Below are positions 36,801-44,571 of a DNA stretch of 64,000 nucleotides, piece after piece (positions within the stretch are counted from its first letter, which is position 1; each line of letters starts with the position of its first letter). The stretch is from contig JADHXR010000006.1 of assembly GCA_016782865.1 (NCBI GenBank), positions 1 through 64,000 of the forward strand, read 5' to 3'. The notes beneath the pieces were generated by a model, which was not told the DNA's origin, did not search any database, and saw only the letters and a list, made by a program, of their open reading frames with translations. Origin of the DNA: Phycisphaerae bacterium (GTDB lineage: Bacteria > Planctomycetota > Phycisphaerae > Sedimentisphaerales > Anaerobacaceae). Position numbers and translations under genes: made by a program.

Positions 36801-37906
36801 AACAACCCAAAGACTCAGCCACTTTGCACCAGGCAGCCGCTGATGGTGACCTTGAGCAGATCAAACTGCACATTTCAAAAGGCGCCGATGTCAATACCAG
36901 GGACGAGAATGCCAGGACACCTCTGATCATTGCTGCTGATGAAGGTCAGAAGAACGTTGTCGAGCTGCTACTTTCAAATGGTGCGGAAGTAGAGGCACGT
37001 GATGACACCGGTGCCACGGCTCTGCACCACGCAGCGATAGACGGATATCTCGACATAGTTGAGGTGCTGCTGGAAGACGGGGCCGATGTCAATGCATGGA
37101 AAGGCGACCGTAGTTGGGCCGCAATACATGCAGCAATACAACTTGGTTACTATGACATTGTGAAATTGCTCATCGATAAAGGAGCCGATATTAACACCAA
37201 ATGCAATATCAGTGGCACACCTTTGGAGACTGTAACACATTGCGGGACCGAACAGCATCAGCGGATAGCTCAGTTACTTTTGGAAAGAGGGGCTGTGTCG
37301 CGCTCACGGATACACACGGCCAGCTTCATTGGCGACGTTAATTCAGTGAAGGAATTAATCGAGGCCGGAACAGATGTCAATAAAAAGGGCTGCGGGGGAC
37401 GCATGCCCCTGCACTGCGCGGCGGTCTCGGGCCAAAATGCGGTTATGGAATTGCTACTGGCTAGGGGCGCAAATGTAAACGCAAGAGGTGGGGGGAATCT
37501 AACGCCCCTGCACGAAGCGAGTGGGAAAGATCAACCTGAGGCGGTGGCCCTGTTAATCGCCAAAGGTGCGGATCTCAATGCAAGAGACTACGATGGCGAT
37601 ACGCCTTTACACCTTGCTTCACGCGGATGGGGTAATGTTCATTTCCCTGGAAGTTTAGCAGTGGCGAGACTGTTACTGAATAGAGGAGCAGAGATAGATG
37701 CTCGCAACAAATCGGGGGAGACACCCTTGCATCGAGCGGCCGAGAGCGGTTTCAAGGACGTTGTCCAAGAGCTTCTGGAGAAAGGTGCCGATGTGAATAT
37801 CCAGGACAGCCAGGGGCTGACGGCCCTGGGATTGGCAAAACAAGAAGATCATACGAAAGTCATCGAGCTGTTGCGCAAGCACGGGGCGAAAGAAAAGAAT
37901 TTATAA
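33836..37906 (+). CDS. BlaR1/M56-type sensor protease with PD40 propeller and ankyrin arrays
   Basis: 1356 residues. The N-terminal third is a BlaR1/MecR1 M56 metalloprotease: three membrane helices (about 17-35, 42-60, 112-131), the zinc motif HELGH at 211-215 with the downstream EREKCCDE, then a fourth helix at about 319-342. Where BlaR1 has a penicillin-binding sensor, this protein has five PD40-like blades (about 350-640; LGPTVNS...PSISADGLSLYF...DIWVTTR repeated). These are followed by two ankyrin blocks (about 650-830 and 845-1350, some 18 repeats such as TPLHLASRG and GADVNARETDG). By family logic the outer part senses and the protease inactivates the BlaI repressor encoded upstream. 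The ligand is unknown and is unlikely to be a beta-lactam. Confidence 0.88.
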   Translation: METYLTQITNYLLMQSWQIAVLVVVIAAATFALRNRSAHVRYLLWLIVLAKCLVPPLLEVPVAVLPERVPVAAAFTIPLPAAVETMPETTGPLEVAPIVAPVVPSRPQLSPRQWIVIGWLAGVLAFACIAAVKAGRTVRWLRRDRRPLSHDVQTGVNDLLSPLGLRRLPRMWLLEGIGQPFVWGAVRGDIYLPASFVRIPDDGHRRHVLGHELGHVMRFDAAVNLVQIIAQSVFWFHPLVWWANRRIRAEREKCCDEMAIARLNAQAKDYTRAIVETLVTEYESTRPVPSLAIAGPVRNIEERIKIMLKPGKKFYKHASVPVLLIVGLIALLAVPTALVLTARAGTAPGFGNPTNLGPSVNSSAHEYDPSISADELELYFNSYRPGSFGEADIWMTTRKTKADPWGNPVNLGLTVNSPARELAPSISADGLSLYFSSDRSGGYGVQDIWVTTRETKSAPWGEPVNLGPTVNSVAREHAPSISTDGLELYFSGLWEFPESSRPGGSGKADIWVTARKTKRDPWGTPVNLGPAVNSTTYDESPSISGDGLSLYFYSHRSWGSGKSDIWVTKRKSTSDPWGAPVNLGPTVNSVSMGGNPDISRDGSTLYFASRRPGGLGGSDLWQLSLGKHGAKENSAPEDEKRQPTKSLQQAAADGDLEQVKLHISSGADVNAKDQRGRAAVHRAAYAGHIEVVRLLIEHGADVNVEDKLKRTPLEHAAVASRTKVVKLLIEEGANPNARNEDRATPLHVAASSTDKDTVRLLIDEGADVTLKDAAGKTPLHAAMMSANPGRREIVDIIVATGKVPSTIHLAAYMGDLAKVKTFIEEGVAVNEKGVGAVTALHCAAAGGRKEVAELLLAHGADVNARETDGMTPLQSAVYCSDDKETIKLLIANGSDVNATAHVEGETGMSVLGLRLERCVSQPIELADAGGKEMNARVKSLWNSEITRLLTSKGARFGDGDEFWLSIAEKMDIPEIKELAPTNSDDDNKEQPKDSATLHQAAADGDLEQIKLHISKGADVNTRDENARTPLIIAADEGQKNVVELLLSNGAEVEARDDTGATALHHAAIDGYLDIVEVLLEDGADVNAWKGDRSWAAIHAAIQLGYYDIVKLLIDKGADINTKCNISGTPLETVTHCGTEQHQRIAQLLLERGAVSRSRIHTASFIGDVNSVKELIEAGTDVNKKGCGGRMPLHCAAVSGQNAVMELLLARGANVNARGGGNLTPLHEASGKDQPEAVALLIAKGADLNARDYDGDTPLHLASRGWGNVHFPGSLAVARLLLNRGAEIDARNKSGETPLHRAAESGFKDVVQELLEKGADVNIQDSQGLTALGLAKQEDHTKVIELLRKHGAKEKNL

Positions 37907-37970
37907 TGTCGAATTGAGAATGTAGAATTTGGATTGTCAATTCTCAATTCTTCATCCCAAATTCTCAATT

Positions 37971-39080
37971 CTAATTCTTTGGCATCGCCGTGGCTTCGAT
38001 TTCGAATAGTAGGTCGGGGCGGCAGACGTCGCAGATGACCGTTATCCAGGGCCAGTTGAGGGCTTTCCTCGTGGCTTCGAATTCCTTTTCGACGTCGGTT
38101 GTTTTGCAGTAGGCGATGACCTGCACGAGATCTTTCTCGTCGGCGTCCATTTCGGCCAGGACGGCCCGAACGTTTTCTATCGTTGCGTCTATCTGGCCTG
38201 CAGCGTCGTCGATATGGGTGGTGACTCCGTCGGCGTTGATGGAAGCGGTTCCAGAGACCCATACTGCGTCGCCGGCGGGCATGGCGCTGCGAGCGGCGCG
38301 TGAGAATGCCGAGCCGTAATCGAACGCGCTGTGCTGTTTTCCCGTCGTCAGAAGGTACTGCGTGCAGTCGGTCGGTTCGAGGACAGCCATAATGTCCATC
38401 GCGCAGTGGCCCCCGTCGGCCGGTCCGAGTCCGATACCGGTGCTGGCGGGCATTGTTTCGCGCGTCCCTTTTCCGAGAAGGCCCCACTCGACGAAGAAGT
38501 TTGTCCTGACGGCGTTAAAGTCATCGTACCAATCGAGGATATCCTTGAGCCACATCCAGGTGCGCGGCACGGAAAGAAAATCGGCGCCCAATTGCCGCAG
38601 CGCCGCTTCAACTTTTTTCATCATGGCTTTGGCCTGCCCGGGTGCCTGGCTGTCATGCAGATCGGATATGCCTGAGAGTGTGAGATATGCCCGGCCGGGC
38701 ATGCGCAGAATCCGCCCGACAAGGTCTCCTTTGAGGCCGATCACTTCCGGCTTGTTTTTGCTGCTGACCGCGTGGACCTGCACTCCGGCTATAGGGCCCG
38801 AGAGTCCTTCTTTGCCCACTAACAAGGCCGGGGCGACTCCGTCGTCCAGATCGCCGTAGGCCGCCGAGCGCGCCTGGCAGAGAGTTTCCATCGCCGGCTC
38901 GGTGGAAAAGAGCCGTTCCTGGAGGATGTGGGCCTTTTGGGACCGGAGAACGTCGCTGATACCGGCAAATATGTCCTGCGCCTGGTCCTGCAAGGGGGCT
39001 TTCGGATCCGGCGCCGCCGAAATATAGAATTCCGTTGCTGAAGCTGATTCGACACTGCGTATGTCAAGGTGTACAGTCAT
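37971..39080 (-). CDS. RidA/chorismatase-like fold protein
   Basis: 369 residues. The C-terminal 130 are RidA/YjgF-like (DAVWVSGTASINADG, IDDAAGQIDATIENVRAVLAE, DLVQVIAYCKTTD). The larger N-terminal part fits the FkbO/Hyg5-type chorismatase arrangement, in which two RidA-like folds are joined (RAYLTLSGISDLHD). ATG 39080 is chosen since GGGACGAGAA lies just before it; ATG 39092 has nothing upstream. A chorismate hydrolase is possible, but the active-site residues were not checked, so RidA-family protein is the safe label. It stands alone between the BlaR1-like gene and the PD40/kinase operon. Confidence 0.72.
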   Translation of the reverse strand: MTVHLDIRSVESASATEFYISAAPDPKAPLQDQAQDIFAGISDVLRSQKAHILQERLFSTEPAMETLCQARSAAYGDLDDGVAPALLVGKEGLSGPIAGVQVHAVSSKNKPEVIGLKGDLVGRILRMPGRAYLTLSGISDLHDSQAPGQAKAMMKKVEAALRQLGADFLSVPRTWMWLKDILDWYDDFNAVRTNFFVEWGLLGKGTRETMPASTGIGLGPADGGHCAMDIMAVLEPTDCTQYLLTTGKQHSAFDYGSAFSRAARSAMPAGDAVWVSGTASINADGVTTHIDDAAGQIDATIENVRAVLAEMDADEKDLVQVIAYCKTTDVEKEFEATRKALNWPWITVICDVCRPDLLFEIEATAMPKN

Positions 39081-39337
39081 TTCTCGTCCCATTGGTCACT
39101 TGCACAGTCAGAAATTCTTACATTCGGGGTTGCATTCTAAGTGCCGTGAGCAAGAAAGACAAGCTAAATTCCGCTCCTGACGGAAAAAGCCTTCATACCG
39201 TGAAACGAGTTGCTGTCGCCGGGAGAAAAATATTAAAAAAAGGACAAAACCGTAACAAAACGGTAACGTCCAAACTGCATAATTGCTCCTGTTGAAGTAA
39301 CCGTTTTTTTGTTAACCTATTTGAAAGGAGCAAGATT

Positions 39338-41338
39338 ATGGAAAGGTTCAGGAACATCACAATCATCTTTTTGTTGGCTGTTGTCCTGCCCGCCTCAGGC
39401 GCTAAAGCCAAGTCGGCAAGTGTCCTGCTGCAGGAAGGACTCTTCGCCGAGCAGATGGAGGGCGATCTTGATGCGGCAATCAAGGTTTACGAGCGCGTCC
39501 TCCAAGAGTTTCCCAAGAGCCGTGCGCAGGCGGCAGAGGCGCTGCTCCACATCGGTCTATGCTACGAGAAGCTCGGCAAACAGGAGGCGCAGAAGGCCTA
39601 CCGACGCCTCATCAAGGAGTATGCCGACCAGCATGAGCCCGTGGCCCAGGCCCGCGCACGACTTGCCGCTATTAATCCCTTGGACGACACGCAGCAGGCA
39701 GGCCTCGTTATGCGGGAACTAGACATCAGGAACCTATACAAAATCGGGAATTATGGAAGTTGGGGCGCTTGTCTCAGCCGGGATGGTCGCAAACTCGTGT
39801 ACTGCAAACAAGAGAACATCTTCACCAACCTTATATCGAATCTTGTCGTGCGCAATCTTGTCTCAGGCGAAGAAATCCAAATAACAGACTATGAGACTGG
39901 GGAAGTACTTCTCCCTGTATTCTCCCCGGATGGAAATGAGATTGTCTATGCATATACGACGAAGCCAACACCTGACGGCTATCCGCTTCATGTCGTATCG
40001 GTCGAGACAGGCCAGGATCGCACGTTGGGCCTTTCTGGATGGCCTGTCGATTGGTCAAGAGATGGTCGGTTCATTCTTATCAAAGGCCCCATTAATCCTC
40101 GTGCCAAGCACAAAATCTTGTCAATCAATAAAGAGGGGGCTGAATTATTGGATTTGCCGGTGCCAGCAGGGAAGAACATGCGATTTTCTCCGGACGGGAG
40201 ATACCTGAGCTATGCGTGTGAGGGAAATCTATATCTGTTCGATATCGGCGACCAAAAGGAGATCCAGATTACGGAAGAATCCCACGGGGATGTTCATCCA
40301 ATCTGGTCTTCCGATGGACAGGGACTCTTATTTCGTAGTCAGCGACGCTTTGATCCCATAAAGGACCTCTGTTATGTCTCCATCGTTGAGGGCAAGGCAC
40401 GCGGTGAAGTACGAGTGCTTAAACCCGATTTCAGTGGCGACTGGGGCTTTTCGCATAGTGAAAACGGACGACTGCTTTACCAGCGGGACATGCAGGAGAA
40501 ATGCATCTATACCGTCACAATTGATCCTCAAATGGGCCAGCCAATCGAAGACCCTCAGAAACTCGCGGCCGGAATGCAGCCCGAATGGTCACCCGACGGT
40601 AAGCAGATCAGCTATGTTGCGGAAGATGCCCTTCGTATTATGTCCGCAGATGGCAGCCATGATAGGGAGATCATGAAGATTCATGGGCACTACACGGGCA
40701 CATACGCCTGGACAAACGACAATCACATCTATATGAGTGAGACCATCGATGGTGCTCGGGGCATTTATGCAATCTCCCTGTCTGCCAAAGAGAGACGAAT
40801 GGTTCTTAAAGGGAAAGGCGAGCATTTAACTTACTCCCGTAGAACGAAGCAACTTGCATTTGTGGAGAAAAAACAGATATTTACCATGGATTTGGATGGA
40901 GGCAATCTCCGTCAAGTCACGTCAGACAACAAGATAAAATACAATCCTGCCTTCTCACCTGATGGCAAACAGATCGCGTTTGAATCTGGACCTCCAGGTG
41001 GAGGTGGCATAAGAACGCTCACTGTCGTCTCAGTCGAAGACGGAACGGCTAGGGAGCTGTTTCAGGGTAGTACGCCCAAAGACCGGTTTCTTCAGTCATC
41101 CTGGTCTCCTGACGGGACTAAAATTGCGTGGTATTCCCGGATTGGCATAATACGAATCGGTCAAGTATCAGGTGGAAAATCTAGCATGTTCAAGGTCAAA
41201 GCTGACCGACCATACATGCCGCACATGCCGCACATGCCGCGTTGGTCCCCCGATGGCACGAAGATGTTATTCTGGAATCCCGTTAACTATTTCCAGCTGA
41301 TGATCATGGATAACTTTCTGCCGGAGCTTAATGATTAG
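39338..41338 (+). CDS. Secreted TPR / PD40 (TolB-like) propeller protein
   Basis: 666 residues with a signal peptide (about 1-23) and AAAGGAG before the ATG. Residues about 28-125 are TPR-like (GDLDAAIKVYERVLQEFP, EALLHIGLCYEKLG). About 130-660 form a TolB-type propeller with repeated PD40 units: FSPDGNEIVYAY, WSRDGRFILIKG, FSPDGRYLSYAC, WSPDGKQISYVA, FSPDGKQIAFES and WSPDGTKIAWYS. A tandem ATGCCGCAC micro-repeat (41215-41241) encodes MPHMPHMP near the end. The histidine kinase gene starts 12 bp after its stop, so this periplasmic protein may be the kinase's sensory partner. Its paralogue-like blades also occur in the BlaR1-like protein. Confidence 0.83.
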   Translation: MERFRNITIIFLLAVVLPASGAKAKSASVLLQEGLFAEQMEGDLDAAIKVYERVLQEFPKSRAQAAEALLHIGLCYEKLGKQEAQKAYRRLIKEYADQHEPVAQARARLAAINPLDDTQQAGLVMRELDIRNLYKIGNYGSWGACLSRDGRKLVYCKQENIFTNLISNLVVRNLVSGEEIQITDYETGEVLLPVFSPDGNEIVYAYTTKPTPDGYPLHVVSVETGQDRTLGLSGWPVDWSRDGRFILIKGPINPRAKHKILSINKEGAELLDLPVPAGKNMRFSPDGRYLSYACEGNLYLFDIGDQKEIQITEESHGDVHPIWSSDGQGLLFRSQRRFDPIKDLCYVSIVEGKARGEVRVLKPDFSGDWGFSHSENGRLLYQRDMQEKCIYTVTIDPQMGQPIEDPQKLAAGMQPEWSPDGKQISYVAEDALRIMSADGSHDREIMKIHGHYTGTYAWTNDNHIYMSETIDGARGIYAISLSAKERRMVLKGKGEHLTYSRRTKQLAFVEKKQIFTMDLDGGNLRQVTSDNKIKYNPAFSPDGKQIAFESGPPGGGGIRTLTVVSVEDGTARELFQGSTPKDRFLQSSWSPDGTKIAWYSRIGIIRIGQVSGGKSSMFKVKADRPYMPHMPHMPRWSPDGTKMLFWNPVNYFQLMIMDNFLPELND

Positions 41339-41350
41339 GCAATAGAATTC

Positions 41351-43432
41351 ATGCCGAGAAAAGGATTTAATAGTAGCGGTTATGGTCAACTGCGGTGGGT
41401 AATATTATTGCTTGCGATAGCGGTGATATTGCCCACCGTGTGCCTGCTCTGGTTTATGGGCCAGGCGGTCAAGAACGTGCAACTGGCAGCCAGGCAAAAG
41501 CTGATCACGCTTTACGAGGAGAAGCTTGACAAGGCTTCGCAAGAGAAGAATCAGTCATGGTCCCAACAGTTCGAGCAACTTGATAAGCGGGTGGACCGGA
41601 ACCTTCCGTCGGAACTCTTCGATGATTTGTTCAAGGCCCAGTACCATTCTGTCATCGTCTACGATGAGGACGGCAGGCGAATCTACCCTTTGATTTCGGC
41701 TGATGTTAGCGTTCCGGTCGATCCGGCCGAGGAATTCCGCAACGCGTGGCGGCTCGAATTCGCCGAGCAAAAGTTGGCCGAGGCTATCGAGCTGTATGAA
41801 GAAGAAACGCAGTCGAACAATACCTATATTAGTCTTTCAGCGCTAATCGGCAAGGCCAGATGTCTGGCAAAACTCGGCAACTCGGACCAGGCTGTGGAGG
41901 TGTACAAGAAAGTCGCCTTCAGTCCCGAAGAGGTAACCTGCGACACGGCGACGCTGATGCTTATCGCCAATACACGCCTGCTGCTTGCTGAATTATTAAA
42001 GCCAACCCTGAAAAAACCTGAGACCCTTGAGACTCTTACTTATCCCGCGTTCCGGGAAGAACTCTCGAAGTTATTACAAATAATCGGAGGACAAAACGAA
42101 GCAGGAGCGGTTCTGCCTTTGGACCGGAGCATATTCCTTGCCCACAGATCCATCGAGCTTGCCGAGGCTGCTGACACGGTATATTGTGAAATGTATAGAG
42201 ACATGCCTATGGTGATGTATGACATAGATATGGAGCTGTTTATTGAGTTAGAATCTCTGAGGGGAGTGCTGAACGAGGGCGAGATTGCGCTTGCAGTGAT
42301 TGATCGTTTTCCAACGGCAGCGGAATTCCGGGATTGGCCCGCAGATCAGTTTGGGCAATTGCAATTGGACGAACAAACCTTCTGTTACGGAGCAAAGCAT
42401 GATGTCGGCGACAAAACCATACTGCTGCTGCAGCCCGATCAAATTCTTGGCGTGAATTATGAACACGATTTCAGGAACACCGGCGTGGCATATCGAGTAC
42501 TTGATAATTTTGGCCGGGTCGCCGGTGGACTTGAGGAATCCCGAGGCAGGCCTTTTCTTACGGCACGAATCGGCAAGTACTTTACCGACTGGCAGGTCGA
42601 GCTTTATTTTGAGGACGACGATATTTTTGAAGGAGCTGCGCAGAGACAGATTACGCTATATATCTGGGCCGGAGTGCTTGTTATTGTTTTGATCCTTGCG
42701 ACCGGCGGTTTTGCAGGCCAGGCGGTTAGCAGGCAGATAAAAGTTAACAGGCTCAAGAACGATTTTATCGCGACTGTCTCACATGAGCTGAAAACGCCGC
42801 TATCGTCGATGCGCGTGCTGGCCGATACGCTGCTGGAAGGAAATTACGAGGATGAAGAACAAGCGACAGAATACCTACAGTTGATCTGCAAAGAAAACAA
42901 ACGGCTCAGCGGACTGATTGATAACTTCCTTACCTTCTCGAGGATGGAGCGGAGCAAGCAGGCCTTCGATATGGTAAAAACCAGCCCGGTTGAAATCGCC
43001 CAAGCCGCCGCCGAGGCGGTTAAGACAAAATTCAACGGGGGCCAATGCGAGTTCCAGGTGCAAATCACAGAGAACCTGCCCGATGTCCTCGCCGACCAGA
43101 ATGCAATGGTAACGGTGCTTGTGAACCTGCTGGACAATGCGTATAAATATTCCGAAGACGGCAGGAAAGTTGAGTTGAGGGTTTTTGCCGGGGACGGTTC
43201 GGTTTGTTTTTGCGTTTGCGACAACGGTATCGGGATGTCACGCCGGGTCGCTAAGAAGATTTTTGAGAGATTTTACCAGGTTGACCGTAGCCTCTCGCGA
43301 GGAGCCGAAGGATGTGGATTGGGTCTGAGCATAGCGAAGTTTATCATCGACGCCCACAAAGGCTCGATTAGCATAGACAGCAGACCCGGCGAAGGGAGCA
43401 CGTTTACCGTAGAACTGCCGGCAGTGAAATAA
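41351..43432 (+). CDS. Membrane sensor histidine kinase
   Basis: 693 residues. Transmembrane helices at about 14-34 (WVILLLAIAVILPTVCLLWF) and 434-454 (LYIWAGVLVIVLILATGGF) enclose a roughly 400-residue extracytoplasmic region that includes a TPR-like stretch (about 130-230, KARCLAKLGNSDQAVEVYKK). The cytoplasmic part has HisKA with the phospho-accepting His in TVSHELKTPLSSM (about 477) and HATPase_c with N box LVNLLDNAYKYSE, G1 CDNGIGM and G2 GCGLGLSIAKF. It is encoded between a secreted propeller protein and an OmpR-type regulator and so forms one signalling unit with them. Confidence 0.92.
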   Translation: MPRKGFNSSGYGQLRWVILLLAIAVILPTVCLLWFMGQAVKNVQLAARQKLITLYEEKLDKASQEKNQSWSQQFEQLDKRVDRNLPSELFDDLFKAQYHSVIVYDEDGRRIYPLISADVSVPVDPAEEFRNAWRLEFAEQKLAEAIELYEEETQSNNTYISLSALIGKARCLAKLGNSDQAVEVYKKVAFSPEEVTCDTATLMLIANTRLLLAELLKPTLKKPETLETLTYPAFREELSKLLQIIGGQNEAGAVLPLDRSIFLAHRSIELAEAADTVYCEMYRDMPMVMYDIDMELFIELESLRGVLNEGEIALAVIDRFPTAAEFRDWPADQFGQLQLDEQTFCYGAKHDVGDKTILLLQPDQILGVNYEHDFRNTGVAYRVLDNFGRVAGGLEESRGRPFLTARIGKYFTDWQVELYFEDDDIFEGAAQRQITLYIWAGVLVIVLILATGGFAGQAVSRQIKVNRLKNDFIATVSHELKTPLSSMRVLADTLLEGNYEDEEQATEYLQLICKENKRLSGLIDNFLTFSRMERSKQAFDMVKTSPVEIAQAAAEAVKTKFNGGQCEFQVQITENLPDVLADQNAMVTVLVNLLDNAYKYSEDGRKVELRVFAGDGSVCFCVCDNGIGMSRRVAKKIFERFYQVDRSLSRGAEGCGLGLSIAKFIIDAHKGSISIDSRPGEGSTFTVELPAVK

Positions 43433-43464
43433 AAGCAAAAGTGTTGGTTCAGAATTAAAAAAGG

Positions 43465-43540
43465 TTCCAGGTTAAATAAGGTTCACGGTTCAACGGTTGT
43501 AGGAAGGCTTTTTCAACCAACCTTGAACCCTGAACCGTTT
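43465..43540. repeat. Inverted repeat between kinase and regulator
   Basis: GGTTCACGGTTCAACGGTTG and CAACC...CCTTGAACCCTGAACC form an imperfect foldback, a common intergenic repeat. It lies inside the kinase/regulator transcript. Confidence 0.45.
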
Positions 43541-43547
43541 TAGCGAA

Positions 43548-44237
43548 ATGGAAACGGTCTTAATAATTGAAGATGACGCGACGATGCTGCGGGGCCTCAA
43601 GGACAACTTCGAGTTCAAGGGCTACCGCGTGCTTACCGCCGCCGACGGCGAGGAAGGACTAAATGCTGCTCTCGGTGAGAAGCCTGACCTGATCGTTCTC
43701 GATATTATGCTGCCCAAGATAAACGGCTACGAAGTATGCAGACTGATCCGCGAGGAAGATCTTGATATGCCCATAATAATGCTGACCGCCAAAGGCGAGG
43801 AATCGGACATCGTGCTGGGTCTGAACCTCGGCGCCGATGATTATGTCACCAAGCCTTTCAGCATCAAGGAGCTTCTCGCCCGCACCACGGCGTTCCTGCG
43901 CCGAAGCCAGCAAACCGACGAGAACAGCTATGAGTTCGGCGATTATCGCCTGGACATCCCCGCCAGGAAGCTCACCCAAAAGGGCGATGAAATCAAGCTC
44001 TCGCCCAAAGAGTTCAGACTGATGGAACTGTTCCTCAAGAAGCCGAACAGGGCGCTGACCCGCGATGAGATACTAAACGCCGTCTGGGGCTACGATTGCT
44101 ACGTCGGCCCCCGCAGCATAGACCGTTTCGTCACCACGCTGCGAAACAAGATAGAACCCGACCCCCACAACCCAACCTTCATCCACACAATAAGAGAAAT
44201 CGGCTACAAATTCGAACCGCCTGAGCAGATTGCTTGA
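43548..44237 (+). CDS. OmpR/PhoB-family response regulator
   Basis: 229 residues. The receiver domain has the acidic pair EDD (8-10), phospho-acceptor D52 in LIVLDIMLP, the T/S position in IIMLTAKG, and K in DDYVTKPFS. The C-terminal winged helix is complete (LSPKEFRLMELFLKKPNRALTRDEIL, SIDRFVTTLRNKIEPDP, IHTIREIGYKF). It is cognate to the histidine kinase 115 bp upstream. Target genes are not evident from the window. Confidence 0.95.
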   Translation: METVLIIEDDATMLRGLKDNFEFKGYRVLTAADGEEGLNAALGEKPDLIVLDIMLPKINGYEVCRLIREEDLDMPIIMLTAKGEESDIVLGLNLGADDYVTKPFSIKELLARTTAFLRRSQQTDENSYEFGDYRLDIPARKLTQKGDEIKLSPKEFRLMELFLKKPNRALTRDEILNAVWGYDCYVGPRSIDRFVTTLRNKIEPDPHNPTFIHTIREIGYKFEPPEQIA

Positions 44238-44571
44238 CTATAATGGGCCAGCAACGAGACGTCCCCAAGCTGCGTTTGATAATTCCACGAACCTTGTTGA
44301 ATAATGGTCGTGATATATGATGTAACATGAGTAATCGTAGATTCTCTGGCCCTTTTAATCTCTCATCGGATCCTACGCAGACGAATGGAGCTACGCAAGA
44401 AAAGAATCAAGATAGAGGCCAGGTGAGTTTGGCGTTGACTTTCATAGGATTCTGCGGTAACATTAGGGTGTTGTTAATAAACTGAATTGAGTTTGAGGAG
44501 GAGTTGTCACGTATCGGCGCTGTACCTCCGGCTGTACATCATTTTATTAGGTATTTGGAAAGGGGTGTCAA
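44238..44571. other. Non-coding gap before fibronectin-like gene
   Basis: 334 bp with no supported ORF. AAAGGGGTGTCAA just before 44572 serves as ribosome site; no clear promoter hexamers were found. Confidence 0.4.
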
